From assembly GCA_013289765.1 (NCBI GenBank), contig JABCZI010000001.1, positions 310,001-374,000 on the forward strand: a DNA stretch of 64,000 nt, in the 5' to 3' direction. Position 1 is the first letter of the stretch; each line of letters opens with the position of its first letter. Of this stretch, positions 19,414-27,710 are shown piece by piece. A model generated the notes under the pieces. The model saw only the letters and a list, made by a program, of their open reading frames with translations. It did not search any database and was not told the DNA's origin. This stretch comes from Acidobacteriota bacterium (lineage in GTDB: Bacteria > Acidobacteriota > Terriglobia > Terriglobales > Acidobacteriaceae). The translations under genes were made by a program, and so were the position numbers.

Positions 19414-20748
19414 ATGCCAGTGGCTCATGGTGACAAAGTCGACGGGGAGATATTGCCGGACCCCGAGTTGAATCCGCTGCTGAATCCGCTGCTGGGAGCG
19501 CATATGGGACGCTGGGCGGAGGTATATTTCACCAGTCCACCGGAGAAGCGCGGGCAGGCTGTCTCTGACTTAGTTCGGGAACTCAGGAGTGGATCGCCGC
19601 CGGAGTCCTCGGCGATTGAGGCGGGCATTGATGAAGCAAGAAAGGATAAGGCAAGAAAAACCGAGGGGACGAAACAGCCAAAACCTCTGAGCGACGAAGC
19701 GCATTACCAGAGACAAGCTCCACCTGCGGTGGGGTCAACAAGAACCTGCGACGTATGTTCTGCCGAAAGCCCGGCGGAACAGAAATTTTGTGGAATGTGC
19801 GGCGCGTCCTTGCAATCCTCGCCGCGCAAAGACGAATTGAAATTCCAGGCTGAAATCGCGCCGGCTCTTGAAACCGTGGAAGAAGAGGACTGGAACGAGA
19901 AACAATCATCGAGTAAGCCAGGCCCGTCGGGCGTTAATTATTCCACCGAATATGCGGCGGAACCTGCTCTCAGTTTTGGAGGCTATTCGCGTCATGATCC
20001 CCCTCAGCGAGAATGGTCTATGCCCGAAACAGACCTTCCAAGTTTCGCCGTTGAATCGGAATCGGTGCCCTATCGTTACCGGCTTTACGTCGGTATCGCG
20101 GTGGCCCTCGTTCTTGGCGGATTGCTCTACACGGCGTGGCATGGAATGCCTGGCTCTTCGGGAGATACCTCTGAGTCCGTGCCCTCGCGTGTAATTCCGG
20201 CCGCACCATCACGGGCTACACCGGCAGCCACGCAAGAACCAGCACCAAAGCGAAGTGTTCCGCCGGCCGATGCCCCCGCTGCAACTCCGGTACAACCCCC
20301 TCCGGCGGCCGCTGCGTCCCGTGATGCTAATCAGACTTCTCGCGCTAGTTCGGTCGAAAACCAAAACCAGCCAGCGACTGGCTCGCGGTCAACTCAAGCG
20401 GCAGCAATGGAACGAACGCCATCCCCTCGAATTGTTTCGGTCGCCGCGAATTCTTCGGTTGGAGCTACGGAGTCAAGCGGAGCCGAGGAGTTGGCTACCG
20501 CAGAGAAATACTTGAACCGAGGTCACGGTGGGGCCAACGATAATAGAGAAGCCGCCCAGTGGTTGTGGAAGGCTGTAGGAAAGGGAAATCTCGCGGCGAC
20601 GATGGTTCTGTCTGATTTGTATTTACGGGGAGATGGTATTCCCAAGAGTTGCGATCAGGCGCGCTTGCTGCTGGATGTGGCGGCGCGCAAGGGAAAAACC
20701 TCGGCTGGCGAACGGCTTCGTAACTTGCAGGCTTTCGGCTGTCAATGA
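19414..20748 (+). CDS. Zinc-ribbon, membrane-anchored protein with Sel1-like repeats
   Basis: The 444-residue product carries a zinc ribbon (C112, C115, C126, C129, with FCGMCGAS), an acidic linker, one membrane helix (about 223-243), a Pro/Ala/Thr-rich linker (about 250-350) and a C-terminal block of Sel1/TPR-like helices (about 355-440, with EAAQWLWKAVGKGN and AATMVLSDLYLRGDGI). Sel1 repeats usually mediate protein contacts; by topology they would be periplasmic. The ribbon, linker and single-helix plan repeats that of the preceding gene, but the outer domains differ. An AGGAG lies only one base before the ATG at 19414 but 7 before a GTG at 19420, so the true start may be 19420. Function unknown. 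Confidence 0.75.
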   Translation: MPVAHGDKVDGEILPDPELNPLLNPLLGAHMGRWAEVYFTSPPEKRGQAVSDLVRELRSGSPPESSAIEAGIDEARKDKARKTEGTKQPKPLSDEAHYQRQAPPAVGSTRTCDVCSAESPAEQKFCGMCGASLQSSPRKDELKFQAEIAPALETVEEEDWNEKQSSSKPGPSGVNYSTEYAAEPALSFGGYSRHDPPQREWSMPETDLPSFAVESESVPYRYRLYVGIAVALVLGGLLYTAWHGMPGSSGDTSESVPSRVIPAAPSRATPAATQEPAPKRSVPPADAPAATPVQPPPAAAASRDANQTSRASSVENQNQPATGSRSTQAAAMERTPSPRIVSVAANSSVGATESSGAEELATAEKYLNRGHGGANDNREAAQWLWKAVGKGNLAATMVLSDLYLRGDGIPKSCDQARLLLDVAARKGKTSAGERLRNLQAFGCQ

Positions 20749-20753
20749 AAGGG

Positions 20754-20772
20754 CGGCAGGATTCTCCTGCCG
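20754..20772. terminator. 8-bp perfect hairpin between convergent genes
   Basis: CGGCAGGA (20754-20761) pairs with TCCTGCCG (20765-20772) around a 3-base loop, just after the Sel1-type gene and before the end of the convergent HTH gene. No T-run follows on the plus strand. It could end transcription from either side. Confidence 0.35.
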
Positions 20773-20796
20773 GCCCATATTCTGCCGGCCCATATT
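20767..20796. repeat. Tandem direct repeat, 2 copies of 15 bp
   Basis: CTGCCGGCCCATATT occurs twice without a gap at 20767-20781 and 20782-20796. The first copy shares its CTGCCG with the right arm of the hairpin, so either copy can in principle pair with the left arm. Probably a slippage duplication. Confidence 0.8.
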
Positions 20797-20824
20797 CCAA
20801 TCCGGTCTCGTCCGGCGACGCGAC

Positions 20825-21058
20825 TCAAGACGGAAGTTGAGGCTGCTGTCTGCGCGATTCATACCACAGTGCAAGTTCCACCCGGTTCCAGAGCCCGAGC
20901 TTGTCATAGATGACGCGAAGATAATTCTTCACTACATGTTCCGTTGTGCCAATCGCATCGGCGACATCCCGATTCTTCAAGCCCTGGGCGACAAGCTCGA
21001 TGACTCGGTTTTCGCGTTGACTGGGGACGCGGGTACCGTAACGTTCGTTTGCAAACAT
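20825..21058 (-). CDS. LuxR-type HTH protein, second member of an overlapping pair (B2)
   Basis: The 77-residue product is a bare LuxR/GerE HTH domain (QRENRVIELVAQGLKNRDVA, then GTTEHVVKNYLRVIYDKLG and WNRVELALW). The ATG at 21058 lies 6 bases after a strong AGGAGG, although it sits 82 bases inside the 3' end of the upstream HTH gene. It resembles B1 (10303-10563): both share GTTE-x-V-x-KN-x-LR and DKLG-x-W-x-R-x-E-x-A. There is no sensor domain. It converges on the zinc-ribbon/Sel1 gene. Confidence 0.82.
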   Translation of the reverse strand: MFANERYGTRVPSQRENRVIELVAQGLKNRDVADAIGTTEHVVKNYLRVIYDKLGLWNRVELALWYESRRQQPQLPS

Positions 21059-21267
21059 GATTGCCTCCTATATAAAAGCGTTGCGAGTTTCACTCGCTTG
21101 ATTCCGCCGGTGATTCCGAAACGAAGAAACAGCCGGTTAAAATGAGCCTTCACGGTTCTGCGAGCCATTTTGAGTTGGCTCGCGATTTCTGCATTGTCAC
21201 AGCCTTGTAAAAGCAACTCGACGATTTGCTGTTCGCGCGGTCCTAGCCGGACGGACTGCTCCGCCAT
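20977..21267 (-). CDS. LuxR-type HTH protein, first member of an overlapping pair (A2)
   Basis: This 96-residue product has the HTH at its N-terminal end (LGPREQQIVELLLQGCDNAE, then RRTVKAHFNRLFLRFGI and KRVKLATLLY), followed by an unstructured Ser/Thr-rich tail encoded in the overlap with the next gene. It resembles A1 (10560-10784) and not its own partner: both share QGC-x-N-x-EIA-x-QL and RTVK-x-H, then LFLR-x-GI and KRV-x-LAT. It is divergent from the polysaccharide region that starts with the epimerase. Regulation of that region is possible but not shown. Confidence 0.8.
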   Translation of the reverse strand: MAEQSVRLGPREQQIVELLLQGCDNAEIASQLKMARRTVKAHFNRLFLRFGITGGIKRVKLATLLYRRQSCLQTNVTVPASPVNAKTESSSLSPRA

Positions 21268-21891
21268 CGCAACCCCCTGGGATCTAAATTTGCCCCCCCC
21301 GAACTGTGCTCAACTGGGATATTTCAAATTGAGTAGCATCCACAATGCCACTTCGCGAGAAAAATAGCTGTGACCTAAGAACATCAATTTCCACAGGCAC
21401 TTGCAGGGCACTCTAGATTCCGCATTCCCTCGTGGAACTTCAGGAGAAGAGGTCCGCTCCTGACTACGGAGACGCTGTCGACGTGCGAAAGGCCCGTAAA
21501 GTGGGGCGTTCAGTCGTCTTCTGAAGCGCGGGGATGAATGTGCTACATCCGCTGCGATGTGTGATGGCAATCGCCGCCGCAAAGAGCCGCTTTTCGAGGA
21601 CTGTGCACAGCTTAGTTAATCCACAGGGCACGCAGCACGCGGGCCCTGGTCTCAGGTAAATACCCTAGGTTAAAATTGCTGTGCCTACGGGTAAGTGCTG
21701 AACAATTTACACAATGGACCCGAGACCAAAGAGGGCTTAAATGATGGGAGTGCAAGTTTCAGCCCACTTGGGATCGCCCTGCCCTAACCATTGAGGAATC
21801 GCAGCGCCTGCATTCGAAATAAAACCAGGAAGGTGCTTTACACTGTTTTTAGAGCCACGAATCTCTTGTGACTCCCGTCAGGAATTTCCCA
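21268..21891. other. Long intergenic region before the polysaccharide locus
   Basis: These 624 bases have no credible gene. They separate the second HTH pair from the divergent epimerase gene and so should carry regulatory sites for the start of the locus. I notice a C-run near 21292, and AT-rich stretches such as TAGGTTAAAATT near 21670 and TTTACACTGTTTTTAG near 21838. I could not align a full promoter, and I see no riboswitch signature I recognise. Confidence 0.5.
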
Positions 21892-23034
21892 ATGATCAGG
21901 CTTCTGAGCGTGGTGGGGGCGCGACCCAATTTTATGAAAATCGCGCCCATTGTCGAGGAATTGAAAAAGTTCCCCGACATCGAGCACTGCCTGGTGCACT
22001 CCGGCCAGCACTATGACGAACTACTCTCCGGCAACTTCTTTTCGGATCTGGGCCTTCCTGTACCGGATGTGAATCTGCAAACTGGTTCCGGCAGCCATGC
22101 GGTTCAGACTGGCGAAATCATGAAGCGCGTCGAGCCGGTTCTGATCGCCTACAAGCCGCATCTGGTCTTAGTTGTGGGAGACATAAATTCCACAATCGCC
22201 GCGGCGCTCACCGCCGTGAAGCTCGGAATCAAAGTAGCTCACGTCGAGGCTGGACTGCGCAGCTTCGACATGACTATGCCGGAAGAGATCAACCGTAAAC
22301 TGACGGACGCTTTGTCTACTCTGCTTTTCGTAACTGAGCAAAGTGGCGTCGAGAATTTAAAACATGAAGGCGTTCCGACAGAGAAGATTTTTCTTGTCGG
22401 GAATGTCATGATCGACTGCCTTCTGCGGCACCGCCAATTGGCGGCGAGGTCATTGCTGCTTGATCGGCTGGGACTGCGGCAAAACGGCTCCGCGCACCGT
22501 CCCTACGCCGTCCTCACTCTGCACCGGCCCTCTAACGTGGATGATTCCGAGACGCTGGAGGGAATTCTCAGGGCGGTCAGCGCCATTGCCATCGAGCTTC
22601 CAGTGTTGTTCCCGATTCATCCTCGAACTCGAAAGAACATCGAGAGTTTTGGGTTGCTGAACTATCTAAGCACTGATGAGGCGCCCGGCAGGGTTGGAAT
22701 CGTGCCGCTGGATCCGCTCGGATACCTTGATTTCCTTTCGCTCAACGACCATGCGCGTCTTGTCTTGACCGATTCCGGCGGAATCCAGGAAGAAACCACC
22801 GTCCTCGGCGTGCCTTGTCTTACTTTGCGCGAGAATACGGAGCGGCCTGCGACGGTGGAGTACGGTTCCAATCAAGTAATCGGAGTAAATCCGGATCGGA
22901 TCCTGGAGGCGGCTCACTCCATTCTCCAGAATCCGGTGATGCCGTTCCGTCGTCCTCCTCTTTGGGATGGCGAGGCAGCTCCAAGGATTGTGGCAATCCT
23001 GCGCCAGCATCTTCGGCTTGAGAGTCGAGATTAA
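21892..23034 (+). CDS. wecB: UDP-N-acetylglucosamine 2-epimerase (non-hydrolysing)
   Basis: The enzyme converts UDP-GlcNAc to UDP-ManNAc, a precursor for many surface polysaccharides. Family motifs are clear: VVGARPNFMKIAPI at the N terminus, HSGQHYDE, GDINSTIAAALTA, HVEAGLRSFD with MPEEINRKLTD, and LTDSGGIQEE near residue 295. I start it at ATG 21892 because the family begins at this Rossmann strand; an in-frame GTG at 21868 would add eight residues without family support. With this start it has 380 residues. It is the first gene after the HTH pair and opens the polysaccharide region. Confidence 0.94.
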   Translation: MIRLLSVVGARPNFMKIAPIVEELKKFPDIEHCLVHSGQHYDELLSGNFFSDLGLPVPDVNLQTGSGSHAVQTGEIMKRVEPVLIAYKPHLVLVVGDINSTIAAALTAVKLGIKVAHVEAGLRSFDMTMPEEINRKLTDALSTLLFVTEQSGVENLKHEGVPTEKIFLVGNVMIDCLLRHRQLAARSLLLDRLGLRQNGSAHRPYAVLTLHRPSNVDDSETLEGILRAVSAIAIELPVLFPIHPRTRKNIESFGLLNYLSTDEAPGRVGIVPLDPLGYLDFLSLNDHARLVLTDSGGIQEETTVLGVPCLTLRENTERPATVEYGSNQVIGVNPDRILEAAHSILQNPVMPFRRPPLWDGEAAPRIVAILRQHLRLESRD

Positions 23035-23129
23035 TACTCGAACCTTCTCGTTGCCGGCCGCAATTTTATTGTTGTTACTGGTGCTATCTTCCTCGGCGTC
23101 CTGCTTTTCCACTACACTACGGATGAACC

Positions 23130-23900
23130 ATGAGACTCTCCGTCATCATGCCGGTATATAACGAACGGGCCACGCTGCGGCAGGTCGTTGACAGAGTGCT
23201 CGCCGTTCCTCTGGAGATTGAATTGATTTGTGTGGACGACGGATCTACCGACGGCTCACGTGAAATTCTGGAGCAATTACAGGCGGAACGGCCTCAAATT
23301 CGCGTCGCACTTCAGCCCATGAACATGGGTAAAGGCGCGGCTCTGCACCGCGGAATTCGCGAAGCCACAGGAGACTACGTGGTCATCCAGGACGCCGATC
23401 TCGAGTACAACCCAGCAGAGTACATGTTACTGCTGGAGCCGTTGATCGAGGGGCGGGCTGACGTAGTTTATGGTTCGCGCTTTCTCTCCTCCCGGCCTCA
23501 TCGCGTGCTTTACTTCTGGCATTCCGTGGGCAACTGGATTCTTACTTTGCTCTCCAACGCCTTGACCAATCTGAACCTCAGCGACATGGAGACTTGTTAC
23601 AAGGTTTTCCGGCGAGAAGTGATCCAATCCATCCCCTTAGAGGAAAAGCGCTTCGGATTCGAACCCGAAATTACTGTCAAGATCGCGAAACGCAAGCTTC
23701 GCATTTATGAAGTTGGCATCAGTTACTGGGGCCGGACTTATGAAGAGGGCAAAAAGATCCAGTGGAAGGATGGCGTGCGCGCACTCTGGTGCCTGGTGAA
23801 GTATTGCATCACGGAACCGGCAATTGCGTCCCAGGCGATGCCGGCTGATGTCACAGGGCTCGCGCCTGGCACGCCCGGTCAGTTGCCCCCTGCAGAGTAG
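23130..23900 (+). CDS. Glycosyltransferase family 2, polyprenyl/dolichyl-phosphate mannose-synthase-like
   Basis: This GT-A enzyme of 256 residues probably transfers a hexose from a nucleotide sugar to a lipid phosphate or acceptor. The domain starts at once ([20 protein letters not shown]), with [10 protein letters not shown], the metal-binding [15 protein letters not shown], and [14 protein letters not shown] near the acceptor site. [20 protein letters not shown] near the end is typical of the dolichol-phosphate-mannose-synthase-like subgroup. No C-terminal membrane helices are present. It lies 95 bases after wecB. Confidence 0.88.
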   Translation: MRLSVIMPVYNERATLRQVVDRVLAVPLEIELICVDDGSTDGSREILEQLQAERPQIRVALQPMNMGKGAALHRGIREATGDYVVIQDADLEYNPAEYMLLLEPLIEGRADVVYGSRFLSSRPHRVLYFWHSVGNWILTLLSNALTNLNLSDMETCYKVFRREVIQSIPLEEKRFGFEPEITVKIAKRKLRIYEVGISYWGRTYEEGKKIQWKDGVRALWCLVKYCITEPAIASQAMPADVTGLAPGTPGQLPPAE

Positions 23901-23948
23901 AAGAGTCGCTGGCGTGCAGATGGACTTCTACTCGTAAAGCTGATCCGT

Positions 23949-24710
23949 ATGACAGTATCCATGAATATCGTCGATGCTGACTTTGCCCTTGCGTCGCCTC
24001 TCGCGCTTCCTGAAGACGAAGTACAAGTCTGGCGAGTGGATCTCGAATCAATCCGCGGTGACGAATCGCGTTGGCAAAAGGTACTCTCCCCGGACGAATC
24101 GAACCGCGCTTCACGGTTCCATTTCTTCGCGGACCGTCAACGTTTTGTCGCATCGCGCGCCCTGTTGAGGACAATTCTGGGATGCTACCTCGCGATTGAG
24201 CCGAAGAGCTTGAGCTTTATCTACTCGCAGAAAGAAAAGCCATCTCTGGCGCCAGGAAGTGCGAACAGCGGTATTACCTTCAACATTTCCCATTCGGGCG
24301 GAATCGCGCTGTTTGCCTTTGCGCGCAAGAGAGAAATCGGCGTCGATGTGGAACAAGTGCGCTGCGACTTTGAAGTCGAAGCTATCGCCAGTAGATTTTT
24401 TTCCTCGCATGAACAGGAACAACTCCGATCTTTACCGGAGGAGAAGAAGTTCGAGTCGTTCTTTCGCTGCTGGACGCGCAAGGAGGCGTACATTAAAGCC
24501 ACCGGCGATGGTTTATCGCTTCCACTGCATCAATTCGACGTCTCTGTCGGTCCGGAAAACGGGAATGCCTTGCTCTCGACCCGCCCTAATAAATCCGAAG
24601 CTGCGCTCTGGTCGCTGCGGGAGATACCTGCTGGCCAAGGCTATGTCGCAGCCTTGTGCGTTTGGGGCCGGGGGTGGCACTTGAAGGACTGGAGCAGCGG
24701 CGCGAGGTAG
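23949..24710 (+). CDS. 4'-phosphopantetheinyl transferase (Sfp type)
   Basis: The enzyme activates acyl or peptidyl carrier proteins by attaching the CoA phosphopantetheine arm to a Ser. At 253 residues it is Sfp/Gsp-like. The signature residues are visible: IGVDVEQVR with the Mg-binding Asp near 135, and FFRCWTRKEAYIKATGDG near 180-197. No carrier protein, polyketide synthase or NRPS gene occurs in this window, so its substrate is elsewhere or it serves general carrier activation. Its presence between a glycosyltransferase and sulfate activation genes is unexplained. Confidence 0.9.
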   Translation: MTVSMNIVDADFALASPLALPEDEVQVWRVDLESIRGDESRWQKVLSPDESNRASRFHFFADRQRFVASRALLRTILGCYLAIEPKSLSFIYSQKEKPSLAPGSANSGITFNISHSGGIALFAFARKREIGVDVEQVRCDFEVEAIASRFFSSHEQEQLRSLPEEKKFESFFRCWTRKEAYIKATGDGLSLPLHQFDVSVGPENGNALLSTRPNKSEAALWSLREIPAGQGYVAALCVWGRGWHLKDWSSGAR

Positions 24711-25089
24711 TCGTCCATCGCTATCCCCGGCTCTTTGTAGGCTGGAGTTGAAAGGCTCTACCGGCATTGAATTTTGTTCGATGCAGACAACAGGCATGTT
24801 TCCGAAATATCCAACAGGCGGTGCGGATATTAATTTCATACACTTAGGGGAAAAACGGGGGTCTGCGATCGGCTGGCGATGGCTCGCAGGTAGGCTGATT
24901 CGCAGAGAGTAAAGTAAGCTTTCGTAATGCGGGTCGGAAGTGTTAATCTGTTGCATAATCTTTCGAGGTTCCTCCCCGTAAGAATCTGCAATCGGAACTG
25001 TTGGGCCCGGATGAATTCTGGGAAAGCAATCCAAGCAAAGATAATAAACTTAGTAGACATAGACTTGTAGAATCCAGGAGGCTTCGCAC
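24711..25089. other. Intergenic region before the sulfate-activation genes
   Basis: I see no gene in these 379 bases; open frames on the minus strand overlap the transferase gene and look like shadows. The end carries AGGAGG, 8 bases before the TTG start of sat-cysC. I looked for an S-box-type SAM leader and saw none. Confidence 0.5.
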
Positions 25090-26835
25090 TTGACAGCTTC
25101 GACCAGCCATCTCATTCCGCCGCACGGCGGAGAACTTGTTGAACTCACCGCGGCACCCCAGAGAATCGCCGAATTGAAGGCCCATTCCAAAGAATGGCCT
25201 TCCTGGGACCTGACCGGCCGTCAGCTATGCGATCTAGAATTGCTCGTTACCGGCGGCTTTTCTCCGCTGCGCGGATTCATGACCCGCGCCGACTACGAAG
25301 GCGTTTGTCATAACATGCGGCTGGCCGACGGAACGCTTTGGCCGATGCCGGTCACCCTCGATGTGACCGAGGAATTTGCCAAAAAACTTACGCCTGGCAC
25401 TAGCAAGGTCGCACTCCGCGATCCGGAAGGCGTGATGTTGGCGGTGTTGAATGTAGAGGAAGTCTGGCAACCTGACCGCAAAGCCGAAGCCAAAGCGGTT
25501 TTCGGCAGCACCAGCACGAAGCATCCCGGTGCGGATTACGCCATGAACAAGGCGAATCCGTGGTATGTCGGAGGCAAGGTGGAAGGGCTGCAGATTCCCT
25601 CCCACTACGATTTCAGGAACTTGCGTTTGACTCCCGCCGAACTGCGGGCGGAGTTTGCGCGCGTGGGATGGCGTCGAGTAGTTGCTTTCCAGACTCGCAA
25701 TCCTATGCATCGCGCGCACGTCGAACTGGCGTTTCGCGCGGCGAAGCAAGTTGAAGCCAACTTGTTGATTCATCCTGTAGTAGGTATGACCAAACCCGGC
25801 GACGTGGACTACTACACGCGCGTGCGTTGCTACCAACTTCTGCTCTCCAAGTTTCCGCAGTCGACGGCCAAACTTTCTCTTCTGCCGCTTGCGATGCGCA
25901 TGGGTGGACCGCGAGAGGCAATCTGGCACGCTCTGATTCGCAAGAATTACGGCTGCAGCCACTTCATCGTGGGCCGCGATCACGCTGGACCCGGCAACGA
26001 TACCGATGGCAAACCTTTCTACGGTCCCTACGAGGCGCAGGAAGTTTTCAAGAAGCACGAAGCCGACATCGGCGTGACCATGGTGCCTTTCAACATGATG
26101 GTCTACCTCGAGGATCAGGATAAATACGTTCCTGACGACGAAGTGAAGAAGGGCGATCGTGTATTAAATATTTCAGGCACGGAGCTCCGGCAACGTCTGA
26201 ACGAAGGCCGGGACATCCCCGCCTGGTTTACCTATCCTGAAGTCGTGGCCGAATTGCGCCGCAGCTTCCCGCCTCGTCACAAACAAGGAGTGACGATTTT
26301 CTTCACCGGCCTTTCCGGGTCGGGCAAGTCGACGATCGCTAACGTTCTGCTGACGAAGTTCCTGGAAACCGGCGGACGTCCGGTAACGCTGCTCGATGGC
26401 GATCTGGTTCGTAAGAATCTGTCTTCCGAACTCGGATTCTCCAAGGAGCATCGCGACATTAATATTCGGCGCATTGGCTACGTTGCATCGGAGATCACGA
26501 AGAACGGCGGAATCGCCATCTGCGCGCCTATCGCGCCGTATGATGCGACCCGCAAATATGTCCGGCAATTAATCGAGCCCTACGGCGGGTTCATTCTGGT
26601 GCACATCGCAACCACTGTTGAAGTCTGCGAACAACGCGATCGCAAGGGCTTGTACGCCAAGGCGCGCGCGGGAATCCTGAAAGAATTTACGGGCATCTCC
26701 GATCCCTACGAAGCTCCGGCTGACGCCGAGGTCACCATCAACACCGGTGAACTATCTCCAGAAGAAGCAGCGCAGGAAATTATTCTGCATCTGGAGAGGG
26801 AAGGCTTCATCGGAACCGCGGCGGAGTCGGTCTAA
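25090..26835 (+). CDS. Bifunctional sulfate adenylyltransferase / adenylylsulfate kinase
   Basis: This fusion of 581 residues carries out both steps of sulfate activation: sulfate plus ATP to APS, then APS plus ATP to PAPS. The ATP-sulfurylase half (about 1-395) has QTRNPMHRAH at 201-210 and GRDHAGPG at 295-302. The APS-kinase half starts near 398 with the P-loop GLSGSGKST (407-415). Both active sites look intact. The start is TTG, supported by AGGAGG 8 bases before it. Production of PAPS, together with no PAPS reductase in view and two sulfotransferases downstream, points to sulfation of a polymer and not only cysteine synthesis. Confidence 0.95.
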   Translation: MTASTSHLIPPHGGELVELTAAPQRIAELKAHSKEWPSWDLTGRQLCDLELLVTGGFSPLRGFMTRADYEGVCHNMRLADGTLWPMPVTLDVTEEFAKKLTPGTSKVALRDPEGVMLAVLNVEEVWQPDRKAEAKAVFGSTSTKHPGADYAMNKANPWYVGGKVEGLQIPSHYDFRNLRLTPAELRAEFARVGWRRVVAFQTRNPMHRAHVELAFRAAKQVEANLLIHPVVGMTKPGDVDYYTRVRCYQLLLSKFPQSTAKLSLLPLAMRMGGPREAIWHALIRKNYGCSHFIVGRDHAGPGNDTDGKPFYGPYEAQEVFKKHEADIGVTMVPFNMMVYLEDQDKYVPDDEVKKGDRVLNISGTELRQRLNEGRDIPAWFTYPEVVAELRRSFPPRHKQGVTIFFTGLSGSGKSTIANVLLTKFLETGGRPVTLLDGDLVRKNLSSELGFSKEHRDINIRRIGYVASEITKNGGIAICAPIAPYDATRKYVRQLIEPYGGFILVHIATTVEVCEQRDRKGLYAKARAGILKEFTGISDPYEAPADAEVTINTGELSPEEAAQEIILHLEREGFIGTAAESV

Positions 26836-26888
26836 ACATTCTCCGGCAAATGCCAACGAACGATTGAGAGGCAGGAGCCGGTATTGTC

Positions 26889-27656
26889 ATGGATTTGCTG
26901 ATTAAGAGCCTGGTGGGTTTTGGAGTGGGGACCCTCATTGGAATGACGGGGCTCGGGGGCGGCGTTCTGCTGCTCCCGATCCTCATTTTTGGTTTGCATG
27001 TACCGCCGATCCGCGCCGTGGGCTCCGACGCGCTCTTCAACTTCGTCACTAAAATCGGAGCTAGCTGGGTTCATTTACGTAAGGGTACGGTTCGCCGCAA
27101 AGTTGTTTTGGCGCTCGCTGCCGGCAGTGCTCCAGGATCTTATCTGGGGGTAAGCTATCTCGTTCATCTCCGAAACGTCTACGGAAATGGCGTCAATCAC
27201 TTCATCACCGTCGCAGTCGGGGTGTTGCTGATTTGCATTCCAACTTTTCTGTTTTTCCAAAAGAAAATTGAAGATCGTGCCGCGGTGCGCCCGCCGACCA
27301 TTAAGTCTTTCGCCTGGATGTGGCTGATCGGACTGGTGGCGGGCTTTCTGGTGGGCATCACTTCCGTAGGCTCGGGCAGCATTGTGATGATGATGCTCTT
27401 GCTGTTCTATAGTTTTCAGCCGAAAGTTATGGTAGGAACCGACATTGTGCATGCCTTGATCCTTACTGGGGTCACGAGCCTGCTTCATTTTCGAATGCAC
27501 AATGTAGACATGAATCTGGTCGGAGCCTTGTTAATCGGCTCAATCCCAGGAGGACTCGTAGGTTCTTATCTCAGTACGCGGGTTCCGGTTCCGTGGCTCA
27601 GACGCATTCTTTGTGCGGTCCTGCTCACAACCGGGGCGCGCATGTTAATGGCTTGA
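26889..27656 (+). CDS. TauE/SafE-family membrane transporter
   Basis: The 255-residue product is almost entirely membrane helices (about seven or eight), with the glycine-rich GFGVGTLIGMTGLGGGVLLL start and the second-repeat GLVAGFLVGITSVGSGSI typical of the TauE/SafE family, linked to export or import of sulfite, sulfate or sulfonates. The ATG lies about 11 bases after AGGAG and 53 bases after sat-cysC. Position between sulfate activation and CysQ suggests it moves a sulfur oxyanion, perhaps supplying sulfate. Direction and substrate are inferred. Confidence 0.88.
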   Translation: MDLLIKSLVGFGVGTLIGMTGLGGGVLLLPILIFGLHVPPIRAVGSDALFNFVTKIGASWVHLRKGTVRRKVVLALAAGSAPGSYLGVSYLVHLRNVYGNGVNHFITVAVGVLLICIPTFLFFQKKIEDRAAVRPPTIKSFAWMWLIGLVAGFLVGITSVGSGSIVMMMLLLFYSFQPKVMVGTDIVHALILTGVTSLLHFRMHNVDMNLVGALLIGSIPGGLVGSYLSTRVPVPWLRRILCAVLLTTGARMLMA

Positions 27657-27710
27657 GTCGTTGTGTAGTGGGCATCGTTCGTAATTGGAATTTTCGAAGA
27701 CCAGGTAACT

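Noticed and set aside
20633..21145. Plus-strand open frame of 170 codons opposite the second HTH pair
   Set aside because: Same reason; antisense shadow partly within the Sel1-type gene.
21600..21640. Possible DnaA box (TTAATCCACAG)
   Set aside because: It has an extra base compared with TTATCCACA, is single, and no replication genes are near.
24513..25034. Minus-strand open frame of 173 codons between the phosphopantetheinyl transferase and sat-cysC
   Set aside because: Half overlaps the transferase in antisense; composition is Pro/Ser/Arg-rich without motifs or a ribosome-binding site.
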